Assembly (NCBI GenBank): GCA_018242465.1
Contig: JAFEBY010000083.1
Span: 1 to 64,000, forward strand
Direction of reading: 5' to 3'
Source: Pseudomonadota bacterium
GTDB taxonomy: Bacteria > Pseudomonadota > Gammaproteobacteria > Xanthomonadales > Xanthomonadaceae
Length of the DNA: 64,000 nt
Positions 37,063-47,592 of the stretch are shown one piece after another. Position numbers and translations under genes: made by a program. The stretch's first letter is position 1; every line of letters starts with the position of its first letter. Under the pieces are notes generated by a model. That model was not told the origin of the DNA. It was given only the letters and a program-made list of their open reading frames with translations, and made no database searches.

Positions 37063-38820
37063 TCATGGCGCACCCCGCAACAGGCGTTCGCTCAATGGAA
37101 TCAAGCGCAACCCCACTTGGGCGACGCGATCGTCGTGCAGGCGGTGCACGGTGAGGATGGCGTTGCCGATCGAGAGTTGGTCGCCGGGTTGAGGTTGTTC
37201 ATCGAAGCGTTCGTCGAACAACCGTGCCGCGGTGTGCCGGGCGAAACGCTTGGGCAGATGCAGGCCGTAGAACTCGGCGATCTCGCCCAGCGGGGCATCA
37301 CCACCGAACTGGAATTCGCCGAAACCGGGTTGCGTCGCGGTCCCGGATTCGTTGCCGCGCCCTGCGAAATACCAGTCGAGTCGGCGCGCGGAGGTGGTCG
37401 GCGCCAACATGTAGGCGTAATCGCCTGGGCGCAGGCCATCGATCTCGTCACCTTGGAGAATGCGACCTTCGCGTACGACCATCGCCACCCGCACGTCGAG
37501 CGGCCAGCTCGTGGTATCCAGCGCGCGCGCGCCGGGCGCAACGCGATAGCCGAGCAGTTCGTAATCGAGCTGGCCGGGCAGGTCGAGATGGACGCGGCGG
37601 GTGTCGGGATCGTTGCGCGGCACCGCGACGCCGAAGGCATGCGCGGCGCGTTCCAGCGTCCAGCCCTGGATCACCAGTGACGCCAGCACGACGACGAAGG
37701 CGACGTTGAAGTACAGCCACGCGTTCGGCAATTGCGCGAGCAACGGGATTGACGCCAGGAAGATGCTGACCGCGCCGCGCAATCCGACCCAGGAAATGAA
37801 GCCGATTTCCCCCCAGCGATAACGGAACGGCAGCAGGCACAGCAGGGCAGCGGCAGGCCGCGCAATGAACATCAGGAAGGCGGCGACGCCCAGTGCCGGC
37901 CACATCACGTTCAACAACGCATGCGGCGTGGCGAGCAGGCCAAGCAGCAGGAACATCACCAGTTGCGCGAACCAGGTCGCGGCATCCTGCACCGAAGCGA
38001 CTTCATTGCGTGCGCGCACCGGGCGGTTGGCGACGATCACGCCGGCGGCATACACCGCGAGATAGCCGCTGCCGCCGACCAGGTTGGTGAGCGCGAACAG
38101 GGTCACCACGCCGGCCATCGCCAGCCACGGATGGAGCCCGGATGGGAAGTCGTAGCGATTGAGCGCCGCGACGATCAGGCGGCCGCCGGCGTAGCCCATC
38201 ACCGCGCCGCAGCCCATCGCCCATATGACCTGCAGGATGATCGCCGCGATGCTGTTGTGTCCGCTGCCGGCGATCCAGCCACTGAGTGCGACGGTGAGGA
38301 ACACCGCCATCGGATCGTTGGCGCCGGATTCGATTTCCAGCGTACTGCCGGCGCGGCGTTCCAGATGCAGGCCGCGTGCGCGGATCAGGAAGAACACCGC
38401 GGCGGCATCGGTCGAGGCGAGTACGGTGCCAAGCAACATCGATTGCAGCGGCGGCAGTTCGAGCAGGACGTGGGCGGCGGCCGCGGTCAGCGATGCCGTG
38501 ACCAGCACGCCGACGGTCGCGAGGACCAAAGCCGGGCGGATCGCTCCGCGCACCTGCGATGCGCGCGTTTGCAGGCCGCCGTCGAACAGGATCAGGCACA
38601 GCGCGAGCGCGCCGATCTGGTAGGTGAAGCCGGCATCGTCATAGCGGATGCCGCCGGGGCCGTCGACGCCGAGCAGCAGGCCGAGGACGAGAAAGACCAA
38701 CAGCAATGGAGCGCCGAAGCGGCGCGCCAGCAATGACGAAGCAATACCGGCCAGCACCAGGACGGCGTAACCGAGCAGGCGGTTGTCGATGTGGTGCAGC
38801 TGCTCCAAGCGCGCATCCAT
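37063..38820 (-). CDS. CPA1-type K+/H+ antiporter (NhaP2/CvrA-like)
   Basis: A 585-residue inner-membrane antiporter. The exchanger domain (about 12-390) includes LILFDGGLQTR, the ion-binding stretch ESGANDPMAVFLT and WVGLRGAVSIFLA. The cytosolic tail has a TrkA-C-like and a CorC/HlyC-like part, the layout of NhaP2 (CvrA), which exchanges K+ for H+ and is linked to volume control. Starts at 38853, 38838 and 38820 are all possible; I chose 38820 for its fit to the family N-terminus, though none has a clear ribosome site. Confidence 0.9.
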   Translation of the reverse strand: MDARLEQLHHIDNRLLGYAVLVLAGIASSLLARRFGAPLLLVFLVLGLLLGVDGPGGIRYDDAGFTYQIGALALCLILFDGGLQTRASQVRGAIRPALVLATVGVLVTASLTAAAAHVLLELPPLQSMLLGTVLASTDAAAVFFLIRARGLHLERRAGSTLEIESGANDPMAVFLTVALSGWIAGSGHNSIAAIILQVIWAMGCGAVMGYAGGRLIVAALNRYDFPSGLHPWLAMAGVVTLFALTNLVGGSGYLAVYAAGVIVANRPVRARNEVASVQDAATWFAQLVMFLLLGLLATPHALLNVMWPALGVAAFLMFIARPAAALLCLLPFRYRWGEIGFISWVGLRGAVSIFLASIPLLAQLPNAWLYFNVAFVVVLASLVIQGWTLERAAHAFGVAVPRNDPDTRRVHLDLPGQLDYELLGYRVAPGARALDTTSWPLDVRVAMVVREGRILQGDEIDGLRPGDYAYMLAPTTSARRLDWYFAGRGNESGTATQPGFGEFQFGGDAPLGEIAEFYGLHLPKRFARHTAARLFDERFDEQPQPGDQLSIGNAILTVHRLHDDRVAQVGLRLIPLSERLLRGAP

Positions 38821-38869
38821 CGGCGGGAATGCAACCATGCTAGCTGACCGCATTGCATGAAGCGAACAA

Positions 38870-40381
38870 TCAGGTGCAGGGCGTCGCCGGTCGGTAGCTC
38901 AGTGCCTCGGCAAGGTGCGGCGTGCAAATGTCGCCGCCGCCGCCGACGGGATCAAGATCGGCAATCGTGCGGGCGACGCGGAGGATGCGGTGCATCGCGC
39001 GCGCCGACAGGTGCAGGCGTTCGACCGCGGTTTCCAGCAGGATCTGGTCATCTGCCGCGAGCCGGCAATCGCGCATCACCTCGCGGGGTTGCAGGCGGCT
39101 GTTGATCGCGCCGGCGCGGTGCAGCTGGCGCTCGCGCGCAGCCAGCACGCGTTCGCGCACGTCCGCGCTGGATTCGCCGGACGGCGCATCGGGGCGCAGT
39201 TCCACGGGCGGCAGGCGCTGGACATGGACGTGCAGGTCGATGCGATCGAGGATCGGCCCGGAGATGCGCGCGCGATAGCGCTGGATCGACTCCGCGCTGC
39301 AATTGCAGCGACCGCTGATATCCCCCGCCCAGCCACAGGGGCAGGGGTTCATGGCGGCGATCAATTGAAAACGGGCGGGGAACTCCGTGCGCCGCGCCGC
39401 GCGCGCGATGTGGATGACGCCGGTTTCAAGCGGTTCGCGCAGCATCTCCAGCGTCCGGCGATCCCATTCGGTGAATTCGTCGAGGAAAAGCACGCCGTTG
39501 TGCGCAAGCGAGACTTCGCCGGGTCGCACGTCGGAACCGCCGCCGATCAGCGCTGCCGCGCTCGAGGAATGGTGTGGTGAACGGAATGGTCGCTGGCGCC
39601 AACGCGACGCATCGAAGAACCCGCGGCCACTGATGGATGCGATCGCCGCCGATTCCAGTGCTTCCTGTTCGCTGGCTTCAGGCAGGATGCCGGGCAGGCG
39701 CGCGGCGAGCAGGCTCTTGCCGCAACCGGGCGATCCGGTCAGCAGCAGATGATGGCCTCCGGCGGCGGCGATCTCCAGTGCCCGGCGCGCATGCTGCTGG
39801 CCACGGACATCGGCAAGATCGGGATGGAGGATCGCCGTGTCGGCATCGGCGGATGCACGAGGCAGCGACGCATGGCCTTGCAGCATCGCGCAGACTTCCG
39901 ACAGCGTGCGCGCGACCCGGATATCGGCATTGCGGGCGAGCGCGGCTTCTGCGGCATTGCCCGGTGCGACGATGAGTCGTCGCCCCTGCGCTTGCGCGGC
40001 CAGCGCCGCCGGCAGCACGCCATCGACCGGGCGCAGTTCACCGGTGAGGCCGAGTTCGGCAATACATTCGACATCGTTCAACGCGTCCTGCGGGATCTCG
40101 CCGGCCGCGGCAAGAATGCCGAGCGCGATCGGCAAGTCGAAACGGCCACCGTGTTTCGGAAGATCGGCCGGCGCGAGGTTCACCGTGATCGAACGCGACG
40201 GGAATTCCAGTTGCGCGCAGGAGATCGCCGCACGCACGCGATCCTTGGCTTCGCGGACGGCGGCTTCCGGCAAGCCGACCACCGACATGCGCGGAAGACC
40301 TCCGGCGAGATGCACTTCCACGGTGACGGCGGGCGCGGACACGCCGACCCGCGCACGGCTGTGCGCAAGCGCGAGTTGCAT
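38870..40381 (-). CDS. comM: ComM/YifB-type AAA+ ATPase (Mg-chelatase-like)
   Basis: A 503-residue ComM protein: an N-terminal ChlI/Lon-protease-like domain (VGVSAPAVTVEVHLAGG), a central AAA+ domain with Walker A GSPGCGKSLLA and Walker B LFLDEF, a zinc-like NPCPCG...CNCS insert, and a C-terminal helical domain. ComM is a hexameric helicase that promotes branch migration during natural transformation in Vibrio and relatives. It is widespread also in species not known to be competent. It lies downstream of ubiK, on the same strand. Confidence 0.94.
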   Translation of the reverse strand: MQLALAHSRARVGVSAPAVTVEVHLAGGLPRMSVVGLPEAAVREAKDRVRAAISCAQLEFPSRSITVNLAPADLPKHGGRFDLPIALGILAAAGEIPQDALNDVECIAELGLTGELRPVDGVLPAALAAQAQGRRLIVAPGNAAEAALARNADIRVARTLSEVCAMLQGHASLPRASADADTAILHPDLADVRGQQHARRALEIAAAGGHHLLLTGSPGCGKSLLAARLPGILPEASEQEALESAAIASISGRGFFDASRWRQRPFRSPHHSSSAAALIGGGSDVRPGEVSLAHNGVLFLDEFTEWDRRTLEMLREPLETGVIHIARAARRTEFPARFQLIAAMNPCPCGWAGDISGRCNCSAESIQRYRARISGPILDRIDLHVHVQRLPPVELRPDAPSGESSADVRERVLAARERQLHRAGAINSRLQPREVMRDCRLAADDQILLETAVERLHLSARAMHRILRVARTIADLDPVGGGGDICTPHLAEALSYRPATPCT

Positions 40382-40399
40382 GGTGATTGCTCCGGAGGC

Positions 40400-40666
40400 T
40401 TAGTGCTGGGTGCTGCCGGTACCGCGATGCGCGACTTCCAGCTCGGCGACCTGGCGTTCCAGCGCGTCAAGCTTTTCACGGGTCCGCAACAGCACTGCGC
40501 GCTGGACGTCGAATTCCTCGCGGGTGACCAGATCGAGGCGGCCGAGGCCGGCCTGCAGCACCGACTTGAAGTTCTGCTGCAATTCCTCGCGGCTGTCGCG
40601 CAGGCTCTGCGGCACGAGGTTGCTGAGGCGGCGGGCGAGGTCGTCGAGTTGGCTGAGGTCGATCAT
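40400..40666 (-). CDS. ubiK: Ubiquinone biosynthesis accessory factor UbiK (YqiC/BMFP family)
   Basis: An 88-residue helical coiled-coil protein. The N-terminus MIDLSQLDDLARRLSNLVPQ and the C-terminal coiled coil KLDALERQVAELE are typical of YqiC/UbiK. UbiK binds UbiJ and helps assembly of the lipid-binding Ubi complex in aerobic ubiquinone synthesis; related BMFP proteins have fusogenic properties. ATG 40664-40666 is the family start; the frame runs open to 40927 without similarity. It precedes comM by 18 bp. Confidence 0.9.
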   Translation of the reverse strand: MIDLSQLDDLARRLSNLVPQSLRDSREELQQNFKSVLQAGLGRLDLVTREEFDVQRAVLLRTREKLDALERQVAELEVAHRGTGSTQH

Positions 40667-40771
40667 GGCGTGCTCCGTGGTGTCGTGTCGCCAGCGTCGC
40701 GCGGGATCAAGCCCGTGCCCATCGGCGACCGCCGCGCACTGGCCTCGGAAAAATCCGGGCCCACGCGCTAA

Positions 40772-42018
<1,247 letters not shown>

Positions 42019-42029
42019 CGGAAGAAGAA

Positions 42030-42893
42030 TCAATCCTTCAGCGCAGCCTTCACGAACGGTGGCAGCGATGCCGCGCCGCGATGGATGTCGGCGGTGTAGT
42101 ACTTCGTCGTGAACGGCTTCGCCGCCGAGTCGGCTTCGCGGAAATCGAAGTCGCCCCCGCTCTTGTCGGAATGCTTGCGGGCCATCGTCACGCTCCACCA
42201 ACCGGTGGGATAGCACGGCTGCGGGAACGGCAGCGTCTGGAACGTAGTGAAGCCAGCCTTGCGCATTTCGTCACGCATCTGGTTGATCAGGCCAAGCAGC
42301 TTGAGCGGCGATTCCGACTGCTGCACCAGCAGGCCGTCGTCCTTCAGCGCGCGATTGCAGTCGGCGAAAAAGGCGGCGTTGAACAGGCCTTCGGCGGGGC
42401 CGATCGGATCGGTGGAATCGACGATGATGACGTCGACGCTTCCGGCCGGAAGATTCTTGACGTAGGCGAGGCCGTCGTCGAACAGCAGTTCGGCGCGCGG
42501 ATCATTGTTGGATTCGCACAGTTCCGGGAAATATTTCTCGGCCATGCGCGTGACCTGCTCGTCGATGTCGCACTGGGTCGCCTTCTCGACGCCCTTGTGC
42601 TTCAGCACTTCGCGCAACGTGCCGCAATCGCCGCCGCCGATGATCACCACGCGCTTCGGGTTGCTGTGGGTGAACAGCACCGGGTGCGCGATCATCTCGT
42701 GGTAGAAGAAGTTGTCGTCGGTGGTGAGCATCATCGCGCCGTCGATCAGCATCAGGTTGCCCCAATCGGTCGACTCGAAGATCTCGATCTTCTGGAACGG
42801 CGACTGCACCTCGTCGAGCTTGCGGGTGATGCGAAAGCCGATGGCCGAACCGGTGGGTTCGAAGGGTTCGTAATGCCAGTTGGTGTCGGTCAT
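42030..42893 (-). CDS. speE: Spermidine synthase (polyamine aminopropyltransferase)
   Basis: A 287-residue enzyme that transfers the aminopropyl group from decarboxylated SAM to putrescine. The SAM-type nucleotide loop GGGDCGTLREVLKH, the acidic VDSTDPIGP motif and YPTGWWSVTMA are present, and length is standard. It is convergent with mrr (11 bp apart) and close to speA. SpeD is not in the window. Confidence 0.95.
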   Translation of the reverse strand: MTDTNWHYEPFEPTGSAIGFRITRKLDEVQSPFQKIEIFESTDWGNLMLIDGAMMLTTDDNFFYHEMIAHPVLFTHSNPKRVVIIGGGDCGTLREVLKHKGVEKATQCDIDEQVTRMAEKYFPELCESNNDPRAELLFDDGLAYVKNLPAGSVDVIIVDSTDPIGPAEGLFNAAFFADCNRALKDDGLLVQQSESPLKLLGLINQMRDEMRKAGFTTFQTLPFPQPCYPTGWWSVTMARKHSDKSGGDFDFREADSAAKPFTTKYYTADIHRGAASLPPFVKAALKD

Positions 42894-42973
42894 CGTGCGG
42901 GCTCCGCCAAATCCAGTGTCAGGCCGGCGATTTTACCGGGCTGGCGCGGTTGGCGTGATGACAATGGGAAGAA

Positions 42974-44041
42974 TCAGGCCGGATCGACTCCGCGCCACCA
43001 CGACTCGGCGGGCGGCGGATCGCCGATATCGATGCGCTGGCCGATCCTGGGTGTGGCAAGACGCACGCCGCGCTCGCCTGCCAGCATCGTGACGCGTTCG
43101 AACGGGTCGAACCACGCATGCATCGACAGGTCGAAGGTGCCGTTGTGGATCGGCAGCATCACTTTCGCATCGAGATCGACATGCGCCTGCACGCTCTGTT
43201 CCGGCGCCATATGCACATAGGGCCAGGCCGCGTTGTAGGCGCCGTCCTCCATCAAGCTCAGGTCGAAAGGACCATGGCGCAGGCCGATGTCGCGGAAGCC
43301 GTCGAAATAGCCGCCGTCGCCGCTGAAGAAGATCCTGGTGTCGCCGTGCGCAATGACCCACGAACACCACAGCGTCGAATTGCCGTCACGCAGGCTGCGT
43401 CCGGAGAAGTGCTGCGCCGGCGTGCACGCGAGGCGCACGCCATCCACCGATGTTTCCTGCCACCAATCGAACTCATGCACTTTCGCCGCAGGAACGCCCC
43501 AACGAATCAATCGTTGGCCAACGCCGAGAGGGGTGATGAAATCCTGCACCTTCGGCGCGAGCTTGCGGATCGCCGCCTTGTCGAGGTGGTCGTAATGGTC
43601 GTGCGAGAGGATCACCGCACGGATCGGCGGCAGGTCCTCGATCGAGATCGGCGGTGCGTGGAAGCGGCGCGGCCCGAACCATTGCACCGGCGAGGCGCGC
43701 TTGCTGAACACCGGGTCGGTGAGGAAGAACGCGCCGCCCAGCTTCATCAGCACGGTCGAATGGCCGAGTCGCCACAGGCTGTGGTTGGGCGCGGCGTCGA
43801 GATCGGCGCGGGTGATCGCCTGCACCGGGATCGTGCCGTGCGGCACGGTGTCCTTGGGCTTGTTGAAGAAGAAATCCCACAGGGTGGTGCGATTCTCGCG
43901 GCTGACGGTTGGCGGCGCCGGCACCTTGTTGCGGAACCGGCCCTCCACCCACTGCGGCGAGGCCAGGCGGGCATCGCCGGGATTGGCGGGAGACGGGGGA
44001 AAACCGCGGGTTGGCTGATCCATGGGCTCAATATGGGCCAT
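42974..44041 (-). CDS. Metallo-beta-lactamase fold hydrolase (NAPE-PLD/UlaG-like)
   Basis: A 355-residue MBL-fold protein with the metal motif SHDHYDHLD (His147, His149, Asp151, His152), later FFSGDGGYF and LPIHNGTFDLS. The WRLGHSTVLMKLGG...FFLTDPVFSKRASP segment is typical of the bacterial NAPE-PLD-like/UlaG-like lactone or phosphodiester hydrolases. The substrate is unknown; an N-acylphosphatidylethanolamine-type or lactone substrate is a guess from the subfamily. ATG 44041 is used (ATG 44023 also fits). It lies between speE and the divergent speA, with 110 bp before speA. Confidence 0.85.
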   Translation of the reverse strand: MAHIEPMDQPTRGFPPSPANPGDARLASPQWVEGRFRNKVPAPPTVSRENRTTLWDFFFNKPKDTVPHGTIPVQAITRADLDAAPNHSLWRLGHSTVLMKLGGAFFLTDPVFSKRASPVQWFGPRRFHAPPISIEDLPPIRAVILSHDHYDHLDKAAIRKLAPKVQDFITPLGVGQRLIRWGVPAAKVHEFDWWQETSVDGVRLACTPAQHFSGRSLRDGNSTLWCSWVIAHGDTRIFFSGDGGYFDGFRDIGLRHGPFDLSLMEDGAYNAAWPYVHMAPEQSVQAHVDLDAKVMLPIHNGTFDLSMHAWFDPFERVTMLAGERGVRLATPRIGQRIDIGDPPPAESWWRGVDPA

Positions 44042-44151
44042 GTCGGCATCGATGCAACGGCGACCGGAATCCTGTTGTGGCGGCGTTGTGCCCGGGAATT
44101 GACGGCGCGCCCTTACACTATCCGCCCGTTTTCTCCGCCCGGCCCGCTGAA

Positions 44152-46038
44152 ATGACCTGGTCCCTCGACCTCGCCCGCAAGACCTACTCGATCCCACACT
44201 GGTCGGACGGCTATTTCGATGTCGATGGGCAGGGTCGGGTCGTGGTGCGGCCCAAGGGCGCCGGTGGTCCGGAGGTGGCGCTGTCCGACGTGGTCGATCG
44301 TGCGCTCCACAATGGCGCGCACCTGCCGCTGCTGGTGCGGTTCCCGGATGTTCTCGGCGATCGTCTCGGCAAGCTGCAGGCGGCGTTTGCGCAGGCGCAG
44401 AAGGATTGGGAGTACAGCGGTGGCTATACCGCGGTCTATCCGATCAAGGTCAACCAGCACGCCGGCGTCGCCGGCACGCTGGCCGCACATGCGGGCGAAG
44501 GCTTCGGCCTGGAAGCCGGCAGCAAACCCGAGCTGATGGCGGTGCTGGCACTGTCGCGCCCCGGTGGCGTGATCGTCTGCAACGGGTACAAGGACCGCGA
44601 ATACATCCGCCTCGCGCTGATTGGCCGCAAGCTCGGCCTGCAGACCTTCATCGTCATCGAGAAGCCGTCCGAGCTGAAGCTGGTGCTGGAGGAATCGCAG
44701 GCGCTGGGGGTGACGCCGGGCCTGGGCGTGCGCATGCGGCTGGCCTCGCTGGGCGCGGGCAAGTGGCAGAACTCCGGTGGCGACAAGGCCAAGTTCGGCC
44801 TCAACCCGCGCCAGGTGCTCGACCTGTGGAAGCACCTGCGCGATGCCGGCATCGGGGATTGCCTGAAGCTGCTGCATTTCCACATGGGGTCGCAGATTTC
44901 CAATGTCCGCGACATCGCCAACGGCATGCGCGAGGCGACCCGCTACTTCATCGAACTGTCGAAGCTCGGTGCGAAGATCGATTACGTCGATGTTGGTGGC
45001 GGCCTCGGCATCGACTACGAAGGCACGCGTTCGCGCAGCTACAACTCGGTGAACTACGGCCTGCACCACTATGCGTCGAGCATCGTCCAGCCGCTGGCGC
45101 AGGCCTGCGAGCAGAACGACCTGCCGCAACCGCGCATCATCACCGAATGCGGGCGCGCGATGACCGCGCACCACGCGGTCCTGGTGGCCAATGTTTCGGA
45201 GGTGGAACAGGCGCCGGAAGGCCGCGTGCCGCCGCGGAACGATGACGAATCACAGCCGGTGCGCGACTTGCGCGACTTGCATGGTGAGTTGGCGACGCGT
45301 CCGGCGGTGGAGGTCTTCCACGAGGCCGCGCAATCGCATGCGGACGGACTGAGCCTGTATGCACTCGGCCAGATCGACCTGGTCCAGCGTGCGCGCATCG
45401 ACGACCTGTTCTACGCCATCGCCCATGAAGTGAAATCGCGCCTGACCTACGACGAGAAGAGCCATCGCGATCTCCTCGACGAGCTCAACGAGCGCCTGGT
45501 CGACAAGTATTTCGTCAATTTCAGCGTGTTCGAATCGATGCCGGACGTGTGGGCGATCGACCAGGTGTTCCCGATCGTGCCGATCGAACGGCTCAACGAA
45601 GCACCAATGCGCCGGGGCGTGATCTGCGACCTCACCTGCGATTCCGACGGCAAGATCGACACCTATGTCGAAAACGAGGATCTCGATACCTCGCTGCCGC
45701 TGCACGAACTGGTGCCTGGGCAGTCGTACCGGATCGGATTCTTCCTGATCGGCGCCTATCAGGAAATCCTCGGCGACATCCACAATCTGTTCGGTGATAC
45801 CGACGCGGTGGAAGTGCGTGTCAACGGCAATGATTGCGTGATCAGCCAGCAGCGCCGTGGCGACACCACCGACGTGATGCTCGACTATGTCGGCTACAAG
45901 CTCGACGACCTGCGCCGCATCTATCGCGCCCGCGTCGAGGCCGCCGGCCTGCCGGCCGGAGAATCCGAACGCTTGCAGCATGCGCTGGAAGCCGGGCTCA
46001 CCGCCTACACCTATCTCGACGACGCGCCACTGGAATGA
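44152..46038 (+). CDS. speA: Biosynthetic arginine decarboxylase
   Basis: A 628-residue PLP-dependent fold-III decarboxylase converting arginine to agmatine. The PLP lysine is Lys99 in AVYPIKVNQH; DVGGGLGIDYEG binds the cofactor phosphate; ECGRAMTAHHAVLVANV follows. The length is normal for SpeA (about 630-650). With speE nearby this gives two steps of polyamine synthesis; the agmatine-processing enzymes are not in the window. ATG 44152 matches the family start. The stop overlaps the next gene's ATG. Confidence 0.96.
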   Translation: MTWSLDLARKTYSIPHWSDGYFDVDGQGRVVVRPKGAGGPEVALSDVVDRALHNGAHLPLLVRFPDVLGDRLGKLQAAFAQAQKDWEYSGGYTAVYPIKVNQHAGVAGTLAAHAGEGFGLEAGSKPELMAVLALSRPGGVIVCNGYKDREYIRLALIGRKLGLQTFIVIEKPSELKLVLEESQALGVTPGLGVRMRLASLGAGKWQNSGGDKAKFGLNPRQVLDLWKHLRDAGIGDCLKLLHFHMGSQISNVRDIANGMREATRYFIELSKLGAKIDYVDVGGGLGIDYEGTRSRSYNSVNYGLHHYASSIVQPLAQACEQNDLPQPRIITECGRAMTAHHAVLVANVSEVEQAPEGRVPPRNDDESQPVRDLRDLHGELATRPAVEVFHEAAQSHADGLSLYALGQIDLVQRARIDDLFYAIAHEVKSRLTYDEKSHRDLLDELNERLVDKYFVNFSVFESMPDVWAIDQVFPIVPIERLNEAPMRRGVICDLTCDSDGKIDTYVENEDLDTSLPLHELVPGQSYRIGFFLIGAYQEILGDIHNLFGDTDAVEVRVNGNDCVISQQRRGDTTDVMLDYVGYKLDDLRRIYRARVEAAGLPAGESERLQHALEAGLTAYTYLDDAPLE

Positions 46039-47165
46039 CCCCGCCACGACAGTTGGCACGGATGCCCGGCCTCGACCTCCTGCGTGCGATCGCCATCCTG
46101 TGGGTGATGTTGTTCCACAGCTTCATCGTCGGCGGACTCGGCGATGACTGGGGCTGGCTGTCGAAATTCGGCTGGATGGGCGTCGACATCTTCTTCGTGC
46201 TCAGTGGTTACCTGATCGGCGGACAGGTCCTGCAGCAGTTGCGCGATCGTTCCCGGATCGACTTCGGCGACTTCTACCTGCGGCGCGCGCTGCGCATTCT
46301 TCCGGCATTTTGGGTGGTGCTGGCGATCTACGTGCTGTTCCCGGCGTGGCGCGAAGTCGACGGCATGGAGCCGTGGTGGAAGTTCGCAGCCTTCATCTAC
46401 AACCTCGATGTCGATTACAACGCGCACGCGGCGTTCTCGCACGCGTGGTCGTTGTGCGTGGAGGAGCACTTCTATCTGGTGTTCCCATTGCTGGCGGCCT
46501 GGATCTTCCGGCGCAACTCGCTGTTGTTGTCCATCGCGCTGCTTGCATTTGTCCTGCTTGGCGGAATTGCGCTGCGGAGCGCGATCTGGCTGCACGACAA
46601 CGCATTGCAACCGGATCGCAACTGGTTCATCGAAGATCTCTACTACCCGACCTGGTGTCGCCTCGACGGCTTGCTCGTGGGCGTTGCGCTTGCGGCGATG
46701 AAAGTGTTCCGGCCACAGTGGTGGCTGCGATTGCGTGGATACGCGAACGTCGCGGCCCTGCTCGGCGTGATTGGCGTGATCGTTTCGTTCTTCCTGCACG
46801 CGCAGCGTGGTGGCTTGCTCGCCAACAGCATCGGCTGGCCGGTGTTGTCGTTGGCCTTCGGCCTGCTGGTGTTCGCGGCCGCCGAGTGCGACAGCTGGAT
46901 CGGACGCTGGCGCGTGCCCGGTGCGAGCTGGATCGCCGCGATTTCCTACAGTCTCTATCTCAGCCACAAGCTGGTGATGCATGGCGTGGATGTCGCGAAC
47001 GATGGTCGCGTGCACGGCATCGCCGCATTCGCGTCATACGCGGTGGCGATCCTGGCGGCAGGTGCGTTGTTGCATTACGCGGTGGAACAACCGGGATTGC
47101 GCTTGCGCAGTCGATGGCTGGCGGTCAGGCGGATGCCGAACGCCACGGCGCTGCAACAAGAATGA
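46035..47165 (+). CDS. Acyltransferase 3 family membrane protein
   Basis: A 376-residue inner-membrane acyltransferase of the OafA/NodX type with about ten spans. The conserved start PGLDLLRAIAILWVMLFHSF has the catalytic His, followed by [17 protein letters not shown] and the RRALRILPAFW motif. SLCVEEHFYL is typical of the family. These enzymes O-acylate surface or secreted glycans; the substrate is unknown. It is coupled to speA by ATGA, though the functions look unrelated. Its last 41 bp overlap the convergent DMT gene. Confidence 0.9.
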   Translation: MTPPRQLARMPGLDLLRAIAILWVMLFHSFIVGGLGDDWGWLSKFGWMGVDIFFVLSGYLIGGQVLQQLRDRSRIDFGDFYLRRALRILPAFWVVLAIYVLFPAWREVDGMEPWWKFAAFIYNLDVDYNAHAAFSHAWSLCVEEHFYLVFPLLAAWIFRRNSLLLSIALLAFVLLGGIALRSAIWLHDNALQPDRNWFIEDLYYPTWCRLDGLLVGVALAAMKVFRPQWWLRLRGYANVAALLGVIGVIVSFFLHAQRGGLLANSIGWPVLSLAFGLLVFAAAECDSWIGRWRVPGASWIAAISYSLYLSHKLVMHGVDVANDGRVHGIAAFASYAVAILAAGALLHYAVEQPGLRLRSRWLAVRRMPNATALQQE

Positions 47166-47592
47166 CGCCCGCCATCACCAATACCGCGCCGGCAATCCGC
47201 ACGACATCCACGGTGCGAGGCGCGTTCTGCAGCACACCGAACTTGTCGAGCATGAGTGCCGCAGTCACTTGCCCGAAGATGACGAGGCACATCATCGTGG
47301 CCGGGCCGAGACGCGGGATCAGCAGAGTGACGACGGCGACATAAAACGCGCCGAGCAATCCACCCAGCCACCCCCATGCCGGCAACGATCCGGCACCTTC
47401 CAGCGCGATGCGATGGCGTGCCGCGACGAGATAGATGCCGAGTCCGATTCCGCCGACCACGAACGACACGAACGCCGCGACGATCGGCCCGCCGATCTGC
47501 GTGCCGAGGCGGGCATTGATCAGCGCCTGCAACGGCAGCATCGCGCCGATCAGGACGGCGAGGCCCATCATCCACCACGCATTGCCGCTCAT
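47125..47592 (-). CDS. DMT-superfamily transporter (DUF606/YdcZ type)
   Basis: A 155-residue protein with about five hydrophobic segments, the half-size DMT architecture of PF04657 (YdcZ-like): MLPLQALINARLGTQIGG at the first loop and LIPRLGPATMMCLVIFGQV later. Such proteins likely act as dimers; substrates are mostly unknown. The ATG overlaps the stop of the SDR gene upstream (ATGA). The 3' end overlaps the acyltransferase gene. Confidence 0.88.
   Translation of the reverse strand: MSGNAWWMMGLAVLIGAMLPLQALINARLGTQIGGPIVAAFVSFVVGGIGLGIYLVAARHRIALEGAGSLPAWGWLGGLLGAFYVAVVTLLIPRLGPATMMCLVIFGQVTAALMLDKFGVLQNAPRTVDVVRIAGAVLVMAGVILVAAPWRSASA

Noticed and set aside
44099..44121. Promoter for speA (TTGACG with TACACTAT)
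   Set aside because: The spacing between the boxes is only about 10-11 bp, so it does not form a usable sigma-70 promoter.
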